NCBI GenBank assembly: GCA_023665725.1 | Contig: JAMPDH010000010.1 | Span: 1-43,971, forward strand | Source of the DNA: Clostridium sp. | Lineage (GTDB): Bacteria > Bacillota_I > Bacilli_A > RF39 > UBA660 | Direction: 5' to 3' | Length of the DNA stretch: 43,971 bases | Shown here: positions 27,562 to 34,887 of the stretch, one piece after another | Numbering within the stretch: the first letter of the stretch is position 1 | Layout of the letters: every line of letters starts with the position of its first letter | The notes under the pieces: generated by a model | Database searches by the model: none | The model's input: the letters and a program-made list of their open reading frames with translations, nothing else | What the model was told of the DNA's origin: nothing | Program-made: the position numbers and the translations under genes

Positions 27562-28398
27562 TTATTTTGAATTCATACTTTTATATACTGAATTTACATT
27601 TTCAAGTAACATTGCAACAGTCATTGGACCAACTCCTCCAGGAACTGGCGTTATTAATGAAACTTTTTCTTTTACTTTATCATAATCTACATCACCATAA
27701 AGTTTTCCATCTACTCTATTTATTCCAACATCAATGATAACACTATTTTCTTTTACCATATCCTCAGTTATTAAACCTTTTTGACCTACTGCAACTACTA
27801 ATATATCAGCATTTTTAGTAAAACTTTTTAAATCATTAGTTTTTGAATGACACACTGTAACAGTTGCATTATTATTTAAAAATAAGCTTATTAAAGGTTT
27901 ACCTACTAATTTACTTCTACCAACAATTACTACATTTTTACCTTCTATTTCAACATTATATTCCTTTAACAGTTCTATAATTCCAAGGGGAGTACATGAA
28001 GTTAAACTTTTTTTACCATTAATAAGTTTACCAATATTTACATCAGTTAGTCCATCTACATCCTTATTACGGGCAATATAATTAATTAACTTTTCTTCAT
28101 TGAATTTCTCTGGTAGTGGTAGTTGAAGTAATATACCATGTATATATTCATCATTATTTAATTCTATTATTTTATTTATTATTTCAATTTCACGAGCATT
28201 TTCATCGAATTTTATATGTTTAAAATATATTCCAACTTCACTACATGACTTTTCTTTAGAATTAATATAAATATTACTTGCTTCATCATTTCCTACTTGT
28301 ATAACTGCTAAACAAGGTTTTATCATATAAGTTTTAATTTCTGTTTTCAAGTTAGATTTTATTTTTTCGCTCAATGTTTTGCCATCCATATTATTCAT
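27562..28398 (-). CDS. folD: Methylene-THF dehydrogenase / methenyl-THF cyclohydrolase
   Basis: A 278-residue bifunctional folate enzyme interconverting 5,10-methylene- and 10-formyl-THF. Marks are the catalytic Tyr/Lys in YINSKEKSC, the QLPLP block, DVDGLT, the dinucleotide site [13 protein letters not shown] and the C-terminal [16 protein letters not shown]. The ATG 28398 is preceded by GAGGG; the frame also contains a TTG at 28410. It overlaps the glyA stop by eight bases, so the two one-carbon genes are translationally coupled: SHMT makes methylene-THF and FolD uses it. Confidence 0.97.
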   Translation of the reverse strand: MNNMDGKTLSEKIKSNLKTEIKTYMIKPCLAVIQVGNDEASNIYINSKEKSCSEVGIYFKHIKFDENAREIEIINKIIELNNDEYIHGILLQLPLPEKFNEEKLINYIARNKDVDGLTDVNIGKLINGKKSLTSCTPLGIIELLKEYNVEIEGKNVVIVGRSKLVGKPLISLFLNNNATVTVCHSKTNDLKSFTKNADILVVAVGQKGLITEDMVKENSVIIDVGINRVDGKLYGDVDYDKVKEKVSLITPVPGGVGPMTVAMLLENVNSVYKSMNSK

Positions 28399-29626
28399 TA
28401 TATCCCTCAATTCTAAGTGGAAATTTATCTACTAAATTTTTTACTTGTATTTTTAAGTTCTCTAATATCTCTTTATCATTATAATTTTTTAATGCTTTTA
28501 CAATTATTTCTCCAATTTCTATAAATTCATTTTCCTTCATTCCTCTTGATGTCATAGCTGGACTTCCTATTCTAATACCACTTGCAACAGCAGGCGAATT
28601 TGTATCATAAGGAATTGTATTTTTATTAACTGTTATATTTATAGAATCTAATATTTTCTCTGCCTCTAGTCCTGTTATGCCTATTGATGTTACATCTACT
28701 AAAATCAAATGATTTTCTGTCTTACCTGATACTATTCTTAAACCATTTTGTTTTAAAACATCACATAATACATTAATATTTTTTAAAACTTGTTTTTGAT
28801 AAGTAACAAATTCAGGTTGCATTGCTTCATAAAAACATTGTGCTTTAGCAGCTATAACATGCATTAAAGGTCCACCTTGTATTCCAGGAAAAATTGTCTT
28901 ATTTACCTTTTTTATTATTTCTTCACTATTTGTAAGAATTAATCCACCTCTTGGTCCTCTTAATGTCTTATGAGTTGTTGTTGTAACAATATCTGCATAT
29001 TCAAGTGGGTTTTCATGTAAATTAGTAGCAACAAGTCCAGCTATATGCGCCATATCAACCATTAAAAGAGCTCCACACTTATCAGATATTTCTTTGAAAC
29101 GTTTAAAATCTATTTTTCTAGAATATGCGCTTGCTCCTGCTACTATCAATTTTGGTTTTTCATTGAGCGCAATTGTCTCTAATAAGTCATAATCAATTGT
29201 TTCTGTTTCTTTATCAACATCATATGGAATTATTTCATAATCCATACCACTAAAATTTATAGAATGTCCATGTGTTAAATGTCCACCATGACTTAAATTC
29301 ATACCCATTATTTTATCTTTAGGATTTAATAAGGCCCTATAAACCGCCATGTTCGCACTTGAACCACTATGAGGTTGAACATTTGCGTATTTACAATTAA
29401 AAAGTTTACAAGCAAATTCGATTGCTAAATTTTCTATATCATCAATATATTGGCACCCACCATAATATCTTTTAGATGGATATCCTTCTGCATATTTATT
29501 TGTTAAAATACTTCCCTGAAGTTTAAGAATATCATTTGAAACAAAATTTTCAGATGCAATAAGTTCTATATTATTATTTTGTCTATTATATTCATTTATC
29601 AAAGCCTTTTTTATATCTATATTCAT
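28391..29626 (-). CDS. glyA: Serine hydroxymethyltransferase
   Basis: A 411-residue PLP enzyme converting serine and THF to glycine and methylene-THF. The PLP lysine is K220 in [14 protein letters not shown]. The N-terminal ELIASENF (21-28), [14 protein letters not shown] (43-57) and DMAHIAGL (191-198) motifs are intact. The GGTG ribosome binding site precedes the ATG. A -10 TATAAT lies close upstream, but I see no good -35. First gene of the glyA-folD pair. Confidence 0.97.
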   Translation of the reverse strand: MNIDIKKALINEYNRQNNNIELIASENFVSNDILKLQGSILTNKYAEGYPSKRYYGGCQYIDDIENLAIEFACKLFNCKYANVQPHSGSSANMAVYRALLNPKDKIMGMNLSHGGHLTHGHSINFSGMDYEIIPYDVDKETETIDYDLLETIALNEKPKLIVAGASAYSRKIDFKRFKEISDKCGALLMVDMAHIAGLVATNLHENPLEYADIVTTTTHKTLRGPRGGLILTNSEEIIKKVNKTIFPGIQGGPLMHVIAAKAQCFYEAMQPEFVTYQKQVLKNINVLCDVLKQNGLRIVSGKTENHLILVDVTSIGITGLEAEKILDSINITVNKNTIPYDTNSPAVASGIRIGSPAMTSRGMKENEFIEIGEIIVKALKNYNDKEILENLKIQVKNLVDKFPLRIEGYNE

Positions 29627-29710
29627 AGTATATCACCAATATCATTATACTATATAATTTTGTAAAAAAAACACAAATAGTATATTATTTTACAAATATA
29701 GACAATTTTC

Positions 29711-29741
29711 AAAAAACATACATAAAAATTCAATGTATGTT
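29711..29741 (-). terminator. Terminator of the LCP gene
   Basis: A 9-bp stem AACATACAT (29715-29723) / ATGTATGTT (29733-29741) with a 9-nt loop and a T-run in the minus direction; it overlaps the LCP stop codon. Confidence 0.82.
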
Positions 29742-31176
29742 AATTAAAAACTTGATTAATTTTGAGTTTTGCTTCCTCTATGGTTTTATTATTAGGTACC
29801 ATTACATATAATTTCTGATGTGAATAAGAATATGTATATTCATATGAATCACTTCCGTCTAAAGATATAGAAGTTATATCCCACTTAGACATATCATCAA
29901 TTTGCATTTTAATTAAATTTGTTATCTCTTCCATTGTCATATTAGTAACAAATGTATCTTTTATGGAATCTAGTATATTAGAATAATTAGTTATTATTTT
30001 TTTTGAGGTAAATTTATCTACAAGTGCGGTTATTACTGCTTGTTGATTTTTTCCTCTAGTTCTATCTCCACCAGGCAGAGTTTTTCTTGTCCTAGAAAAT
30101 TCTAACGCTTTTTCACCATTTAAATAATTATACCCTTTATTAAAAGTATAATTTTCTCCCTTAAATGTATATTCCGAATATACATTAACACCATCTACCG
30201 CATCTACTATTTTGATTAATGAAGTAAAATTTACTTTTATATAGTAATTTATATCTATATCTAATAGTTCTTCTATTGTATTTAAGGATTTATCAACTCC
30301 ATATATTCCTGCATGAGTTAATTTATCCTTATAACCATTGGTACCAGATAAATGAACGTAATAATCTCTTGGTATTGTTATTAGAAGTATTTTCTTAGTA
30401 TTAGGATTTATAGAAGCAACTATATTTACATCACTTCTAGAAACAGATGAAATTTTGCCATATGTATCTATACCAGATATATAAATATTAAAAGAATCTT
30501 TTACAACATTTAATTCTATTTTTTCTTGTTTTTCTTCTTCTAATTGTATCTCAAAATTATAAATAATTTTTGTTTTTTCATCAAATGTAGAATATAGAGA
30601 TTCCTTATTTGCCTCGCTTACTAATAACTCTTTATATGATGTTTCTAATAGTATTGCATCTACCTTGTTACTATAAAGTTCATTTAATAATGTTTCATAA
30701 TCACCAGATATGTTTTCTTTAAATGCTATTTTAGTTTTTAAAGTATTAGATGCTCCTTTTATATCGTAAATTTCCGTTTCTACATATGAAATTTTTTTAT
30801 TTTTTAAATCTTCTATTTTATTATAATTTGAATTGTTATTTACAACAATAATATAATTTTGTGTCTTATATTTATTTGAGGATATAGTTCCTAAAACATC
30901 ATATGTTTTAATTATATATAAAAATAAAATTATATAAAATATTGAAAAAAGTGTTGCAATAAAAGACAAAAACATTCCCAATTTTTTTTGTTTTTTCTTT
31001 ATTTTCAATAAAGGTATAATAATTAATACAGTTAAAATTAATAACAAATAAACTAATGATAAATATTTAGATGGGATAACATTCAATTTAAATATAAAAT
31101 AAAAATTTAATATACATAAAAAAGATAGTATAATAGCAATAAACAAATTATATTTTTTTAATTTGTTTTTTCGCAT
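29740..31176 (-). CDS. LytR-CpsA-Psr family protein with an extra binding-protein-like domain
   Basis: 478 residues. Three membrane segments (about 11-30, 40-58, 68-90) replace the single anchor of simple LytR. Residues 105-215 look like half of a periplasmic binding domain (IEDLKNKKISYVETE... DAILLETSYKELL), similar in position to the accessory domain of streptococcal CpsA. The LCP catalytic domain starts near 229: SRSDVNIVASINP with R247, IPRDYYV with R270, LTHAGIYG and DRTRGKNQQAVI. LCP enzymes attach teichoic acids or polysaccharides to peptidoglycan outside the cell. It follows a lipoprotein gene by 15 bp, with a GGAGGTGG site. Confidence 0.92.
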   Translation of the reverse strand: MRKNKLKKYNLFIAIILSFLCILNFYFIFKLNVIPSKYLSLVYLLLILTVLIIIPLLKIKKKQKKLGMFLSFIATLFSIFYIILFLYIIKTYDVLGTISSNKYKTQNYIIVVNNNSNYNKIEDLKNKKISYVETEIYDIKGASNTLKTKIAFKENISGDYETLLNELYSNKVDAILLETSYKELLVSEANKESLYSTFDEKTKIIYNFEIQLEEEKQEKIELNVVKDSFNIYISGIDTYGKISSVSRSDVNIVASINPNTKKILLITIPRDYYVHLSGTNGYKDKLTHAGIYGVDKSLNTIEELLDIDINYYIKVNFTSLIKIVDAVDGVNVYSEYTFKGENYTFNKGYNYLNGEKALEFSRTRKTLPGGDRTRGKNQQAVITALVDKFTSKKIITNYSNILDSIKDTFVTNMTMEEITNLIKMQIDDMSKWDITSISLDGSDSYEYTYSYSHQKLYVMVPNNKTIEEAKLKINQVFN

Positions 31177-31191
31177 ATAATACCACCTCCA

Positions 31192-31611
31192 CTACTCAAT
31201 TACTTCATATTCGATACTATATAAATTTTCGAATTTAGACATAACAAGAAGACTCATTCCTTGTATTTCACCTGGCGCGAATTTATTAGTAAGAGTTATT
31301 ACTTTATATTCGGGTTCTTTTAATAAATTATTTCCATCTTTATCTTTAAAATAAATTTTTAATCCACTAACTTTTATTTCTTTATCTGTTATATTTTGTA
31401 CATCAAAATTATATGTAGCAGTTCCATCATCAAATGTTGTTACTAAAACATTTGATATTTTAAAACTATTATCATAAATAACCTTATCCTTTGTGACTTC
31501 ATCTACATCGTTTGGAATGTTTGCTAAGGGATCATCTTGTTTTTTATCTTTTTCACATCCGCAACCAGTTAATATTAAGGTTACTGTTAATAATACTAAA
31601 AACTTTCTCAT
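31192..31611 (-). CDS. Small lipoprotein with FxLYD-like domain
   Basis: 139 residues with a lipoprotein signal (LTGC, C17) followed by an acidic linker and a beta-rich domain (about 45-137). The domain text (TYNFDVQNITDKEIKVSGLKIYFKDKDGN) resembles FxLYD/DUF-type immunoglobulin-like domains of Firmicutes surface lipoproteins. Its function is unknown. It is the first gene of a two-gene unit with the LCP protein, which suggests a shared envelope role. AGGT ribosome binding site. Confidence 0.82.
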   Translation of the reverse strand: MRKFLVLLTVTLILTGCGCEKDKKQDDPLANIPNDVDEVTKDKVIYDNSFKISNVLVTTFDDGTATYNFDVQNITDKEIKVSGLKIYFKDKDGNNLLKEPEYKVITLTNKFAPGEIQGMSLLVMSKFENLYSIEYEVIE

Positions 31612-31701
31612 TATTTACCTACCTTCTGTTTTAGAGTATATCATACCAATTTTAAAAAATCAATATATGGGTCAATTATGTAACTCAAGAATAAAATATG
31701 A

Positions 31702-31720
31702 TATAATAGTCTATAGGAGG
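31702..31720 (+). promoter_or_regulatory. -10 element and ribosome binding site of glmS
   Basis: -10 TATAAT (31702-31707) with a weak -35, then AGGAGG (31715-31720) before ATG 31727. The leader would be only about 13 nt, so there is no room for a glmS ribozyme. Confidence 0.5.
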
Positions 31721-31726
31721 ATTTAT

Positions 31727-33535
31727 ATGTGTGGTATTATAGGTTATATTGGAAAGAAAAATGCAATTGAGGTTCTTATAAAAGGTCTTGAAAGGTTAGA
31801 ATATAGAGGTTATGATTCAGCTGGAATTGCATATATTCAAAATAGTAAACTAAATATAATCAAAGAGAAAGGAAAAATTGAAAATTTAAAATCAATCATA
31901 AATTTTAATAATACATCAAATCTTGGTATTGGACACACTAGGTGGGCTACACATGGAGATGCTAATAAAACTAATAGTCACCCCCATAGTGTTGGTAAAA
32001 TAACTATAGTTCATAATGGTATTATAGAAAATTTTGAAGAATTAAAGAAAACTTTAATCAAGGAAGGTGTTACTTTTAAATCAGAAACAGATACCGAAGT
32101 AGCTTGCGCATTGCTTAATAAATATTATTGTGAAAAAAATGATATAATATATGCTATAAAAAAATTTCAAGAAAATGTTTATGGAACTTATGCAATAGGT
32201 ATAATATGTAGTGATATTAATGATACATTATTTGCAATTAAAAATAAAAATCCGTTGATTATTGCGGTAGGAAATGATGAAAACTATATAGCGTCAGATG
32301 TTCCAGCTATACTTGATTTTACTAATAAATATATAATATTAAATGACGGAGAATTTGCTAAAATAACTAATAAAAATATTACTTGCTATAATAAAAATGG
32401 TATTGTTGAAAAAGAAATTAATGAATTTAATGGAGATAATCTTGATATAGAAAAAAATGGGTATGAACATTATATGTTAAAAGAAATTAATGAACAGCCT
32501 ACAACTTTTAAAAATACAGTTATGCCTTATTTGGAAAATGATATGGATAGTTTAATTGAAAAGATGCCTGATTTTTCTAAGTATGAAAGTATTAAAATAG
32601 TAGCATGTGGGAGTGCCATGCATGCTGGATTAGTTGGTAAAAATTTAATAGAAGAATTTGCTGATATTCCAGTTGAAGTTGATATTGCAAGTGAATTTAG
32701 ATATAAAAAGGTTTTCTTAAATGATAAAACTTTAGTAATAGTAATATCACAATCTGGAGAAACTGCTGATTCACTTGCTGCCCTTGAAAGAGCTAATGAA
32801 AACAATTGTGATACCCTTGGAATAATAAATGTTGTAGGAAGTTCAATAGCAAGAAGTGCTAAAAGTGTTTTATATACTAAAGCAGGTAGTGAAATTGCTG
32901 TTGCTACTACAAAGGCATATTCATCACAGGTTGCACTACTTATGTTAATCGCACTTAATATTGCTAATTCTAAGAATCTAATAAAAATTCACGAAATTAA
33001 ACAAATATTAGAAGAAATTAAAGATATTCCAAATAAAATATATAGTTTATTAAATAATGAAGAGTTATATAATGATATTGCTAAGGATATATATCAAAAT
33101 AATGACATATTTTATATAGGTAGAGATATTGATTATGCCCTTTCTATGGAAGGCTCATTAAAACTTAAAGAAATATCTTATATAAATTCTCAAGCTTATG
33201 CAGCTGGTGAATTAAAACATGGAACAATTTCTTTAATAGAAAATGGTACTCCTGTTATAGCGATATCTACTAAAAAAGATTTATCTACTAAAACTATAAG
33301 TAATATTAAAGAAGTAAAAGCACGTGGTGCTAAAGTAGTATTTATTACAACAGATGAAATAGATAAAGAATCAGATTTTTATGATCATAAAATTGTGATT
33401 CCTACAACTCATAAATTATTACAACCTTTACTTACTATAATTCCATTGCAAATGCTTTCATATAATATTGCAAAACTAAGAGGTTGCGATATTGATAAAC
33501 CTAAAAATCTTGCTAAATCTGTAACAGTAGAATAA
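31727..33535 (+). CDS. glmS: Glucosamine-6-phosphate synthase (glutamine-hydrolysing)
   Basis: A 602-residue enzyme making GlcN-6-P from fructose-6-P and glutamine, the entry to UDP-GlcNAc. Start at 31727 gives MCGIIGYIG with the N-terminal cysteine nucleophile after Met removal; the reading frame is open further upstream, but that extension would bury the catalytic Cys. The glutaminase domain (RWATHGD, HNGIIEN) is followed by two SIS sugar-isomerase domains (ACGSAMHAG, SQSGETADS, ELKHGTISL) and the C-terminal AKSVTVE. It is complete and monocistronic. Confidence 0.97.
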   Translation: MCGIIGYIGKKNAIEVLIKGLERLEYRGYDSAGIAYIQNSKLNIIKEKGKIENLKSIINFNNTSNLGIGHTRWATHGDANKTNSHPHSVGKITIVHNGIIENFEELKKTLIKEGVTFKSETDTEVACALLNKYYCEKNDIIYAIKKFQENVYGTYAIGIICSDINDTLFAIKNKNPLIIAVGNDENYIASDVPAILDFTNKYIILNDGEFAKITNKNITCYNKNGIVEKEINEFNGDNLDIEKNGYEHYMLKEINEQPTTFKNTVMPYLENDMDSLIEKMPDFSKYESIKIVACGSAMHAGLVGKNLIEEFADIPVEVDIASEFRYKKVFLNDKTLVIVISQSGETADSLAALERANENNCDTLGIINVVGSSIARSAKSVLYTKAGSEIAVATTKAYSSQVALLMLIALNIANSKNLIKIHEIKQILEEIKDIPNKIYSLLNNEELYNDIAKDIYQNNDIFYIGRDIDYALSMEGSLKLKEISYINSQAYAAGELKHGTISLIENGTPVIAISTKKDLSTKTISNIKEVKARGAKVVFITTDEIDKESDFYDHKIVIPTTHKLLQPLLTIIPLQMLSYNIAKLRGCDIDKPKNLAKSVTVE

Positions 33536-33538
33536 AAG

Positions 33539-33584
33539 AAAAAGGATATTAGAAAATAAATAATCTATTTCTAATATCCTTTTT
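33539..33584. terminator. Strong bidirectional terminator
   Basis: A perfect 17-bp stem (33539-33555 with 33568-33584) and a 12-nt loop with T-runs on both strands. It separates glmS from the convergent radical SAM gene. Confidence 0.9.
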
Positions 33585-33595
33585 AATTTTATAAA

Positions 33596-34423
33596 TTAAT
33601 ATCCTTCTTTTAATCCAGTACTATCAAAAAATAAACTTCTCCCACCGTAACCATATTCTTTTGTATATCTAAAATAAACAAATATTGTTTTTCCATTTTT
33701 GGCTACATACAAATAATTAGCACATGAACATCTTTTTCCATCAGCCATTTTTTTTGTTTCTAGAAAATCATCATTTAACGAAGATATTATATCTCGATAG
33801 TCAACAAAATTATCCTTTGTAAATTTATTGACTTGCATCATTGAAATAAATCCAACTTGAGAAATGTCTGTTTCACTTATTTTTTCCAAAAATTTAATTA
33901 TTTCCTCTTTTGAATCTATATAATTTTTTATAAGTAAGCAATTTATTCGTAAATCTGCGTTTACTTTAATATTTTTCAAATCCTCAAAAGGCAAAGTCTT
34001 AATTTGAAAAACTTGATTATTTTTCTCGTCTTCATAATGATGTCTACTAAGTTGTATTGATTCAATATTAGGATATTTGTTAAGCATATCAATATTATCA
34101 AGCAAAAAACTTCCATTTGTATTCATAGTTATTCTTCTATTATAAACGTGTAATAATTTAAGTAATTCTTCTAAATCTTTAGAATTAATTAATGTTTCTC
34201 CACCACTTATAGAAAATCTACTAACTTTATCACTTACTTTATCTAAAATTTCTTTTAAGTAATTTAAATCTAATTTACCATAGTCATTATTGCATACATT
34301 AGAACAAAAACTACATTTGGCATTACAAATATTTGTAATATTTATATAAAATGGAAATTCATTACATGGAGAACAAGCATATGGCTTAATTTCATATTCC
34401 TTATTTCTAATTTCTAATTTCAT
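33596..34423 (-). CDS. Radical SAM enzyme, probable maturase of the neighbouring repeat peptide
   Basis: 275 residues. The canonical cluster motif C33-X3-C37-X2-C40 (CNAKCSFC) is followed by SGGE (73-76), so it should bind [4Fe-4S] and S-adenosylmethionine. A second pair, C17-X2-C20, lies just before, and C44 just after. The C-terminal part has a single C232-S-C234 followed by a SPASM/twitch-like strand pattern (YVAKNGKTIFVYFR) but lacks a full SPASM cysteine set. No RRE/PqqD-like domain is obvious. Its start overlaps the end of the repeat-peptide gene by 17 bp, so translation is coupled; this is the main reason for linking the two. Confidence 0.87.
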   Translation of the reverse strand: MKLEIRNKEYEIKPYACSPCNEFPFYINITNICNAKCSFCSNVCNNDYGKLDLNYLKEILDKVSDKVSRFSISGGETLINSKDLEELLKLLHVYNRRITMNTNGSFLLDNIDMLNKYPNIESIQLSRHHYEDEKNNQVFQIKTLPFEDLKNIKVNADLRINCLLIKNYIDSKEEIIKFLEKISETDISQVGFISMMQVNKFTKDNFVDYRDIISSLNDDFLETKKMADGKRCSCANYLYVAKNGKTIFVYFRYTKEYGYGGRSLFFDSTGLKEGY

Positions 34424-34844
34424 TATGTCTCACACCATTATTTTTTCTAATTAATAATAATGATTTTCCGCTTTCGTTTTTTGAACTACAACAAGCTGGA
34501 TGACCATATCCTCCAGATGGATAACCATTTCCACAAGCTGGATGACCATATCCTCCAGATGGATAACCATTTCCACAAGCTGGATGACCATATCCTCCAG
34601 ATGGATAACCATTTCCACAAGCTGGATGGCCTAACATCTGAATTTGGTTTCTCATTTCTGATACATAATCATCATTTATTTGATAACCATAGCTATCTAA
34701 TCTTTCATTTGCAAATGCAATATTTTTTTCATTTGCAAAAAATACAGGTACAATACTATTAATTCTTTCTAATTGCCCGATTGGATTTTCTGACCTTTCA
34801 AAAATTTTTTGTAAAAAAACTTCACTATTATTTTTTCTTTTCAT
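34407..34844 (-). CDS. Repeat peptide, candidate RiPP precursor
   Basis: 145 residues. A leader-like part (1-71) contains charged, helical text and no signal sequence. Three exact copies of GHPACGNGYPSGGY follow (72-85, 86-99, 100-113), then a fourth start GHPACC (114-119) and a 26-residue Lys/Arg/Asn-rich tail. The repeat zone has one Cys, one His, two Pro, two Tyr and six Gly per unit, with Cys at 76, 90, 104, 118 and 119. A good AGGAGG site precedes the ATG. It is 43 bp after parC on the same strand, with a possible promoter (TTAATG/TATATT) in between. No homologue recognised; a short structural protein is an alternative. Confidence 0.8.
   Translation of the reverse strand: MKRKNNSEVFLQKIFERSENPIGQLERINSIVPVFFANEKNIAFANERLDSYGYQINDDYVSEMRNQIQMLGHPACGNGYPSGGYGHPACGNGYPSGGYGHPACGNGYPSGGYGHPACCSSKNESGKSLLLIRKNNGVRHNEIRN
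34493..34628 (-). repeat. Exact 42-bp tandem repeat, three copies plus a partial
   Basis: The units at 34493-34534, 34535-34576 and 34577-34618 are identical base for base, and ten bases of a fourth follow. The unit length is a multiple of three and keeps the frame of the repeat peptide. Lack of any synonymous difference points to recent expansion or ongoing copy-number change. Confidence 0.95.
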
Positions 34845-34887
34845 AATAAAACCTCCTATTTCAATATATTATTTAATATTTTTCTCA

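Noticed and set aside
31493-31726. Upstream extension of the glmS frame
   Set aside because: It would bury the catalytic N-terminal cysteine; the ATG at 31727 has AGGAGG and gives the standard MCGIIGY start.
31612-31726. glmS ribozyme/riboswitch
   Set aside because: The -10 element lies 19 bp from the ATG, leaving no space, and no conserved ribozyme core is seen.
34493-34628. CRISPR or minisatellite unrelated to coding
   Set aside because: Units are directly adjacent without spacers, are a multiple of three and keep one open frame with a ribosome binding site.
34460-34762. Plus-strand open frame with repeats reading KLDDHILQMDNHFH
   Set aside because: It is the antisense of the 42-bp tandem repeat. 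It has no ribosome binding site, while the minus-strand frame has AGGAGG and a coupled neighbour.
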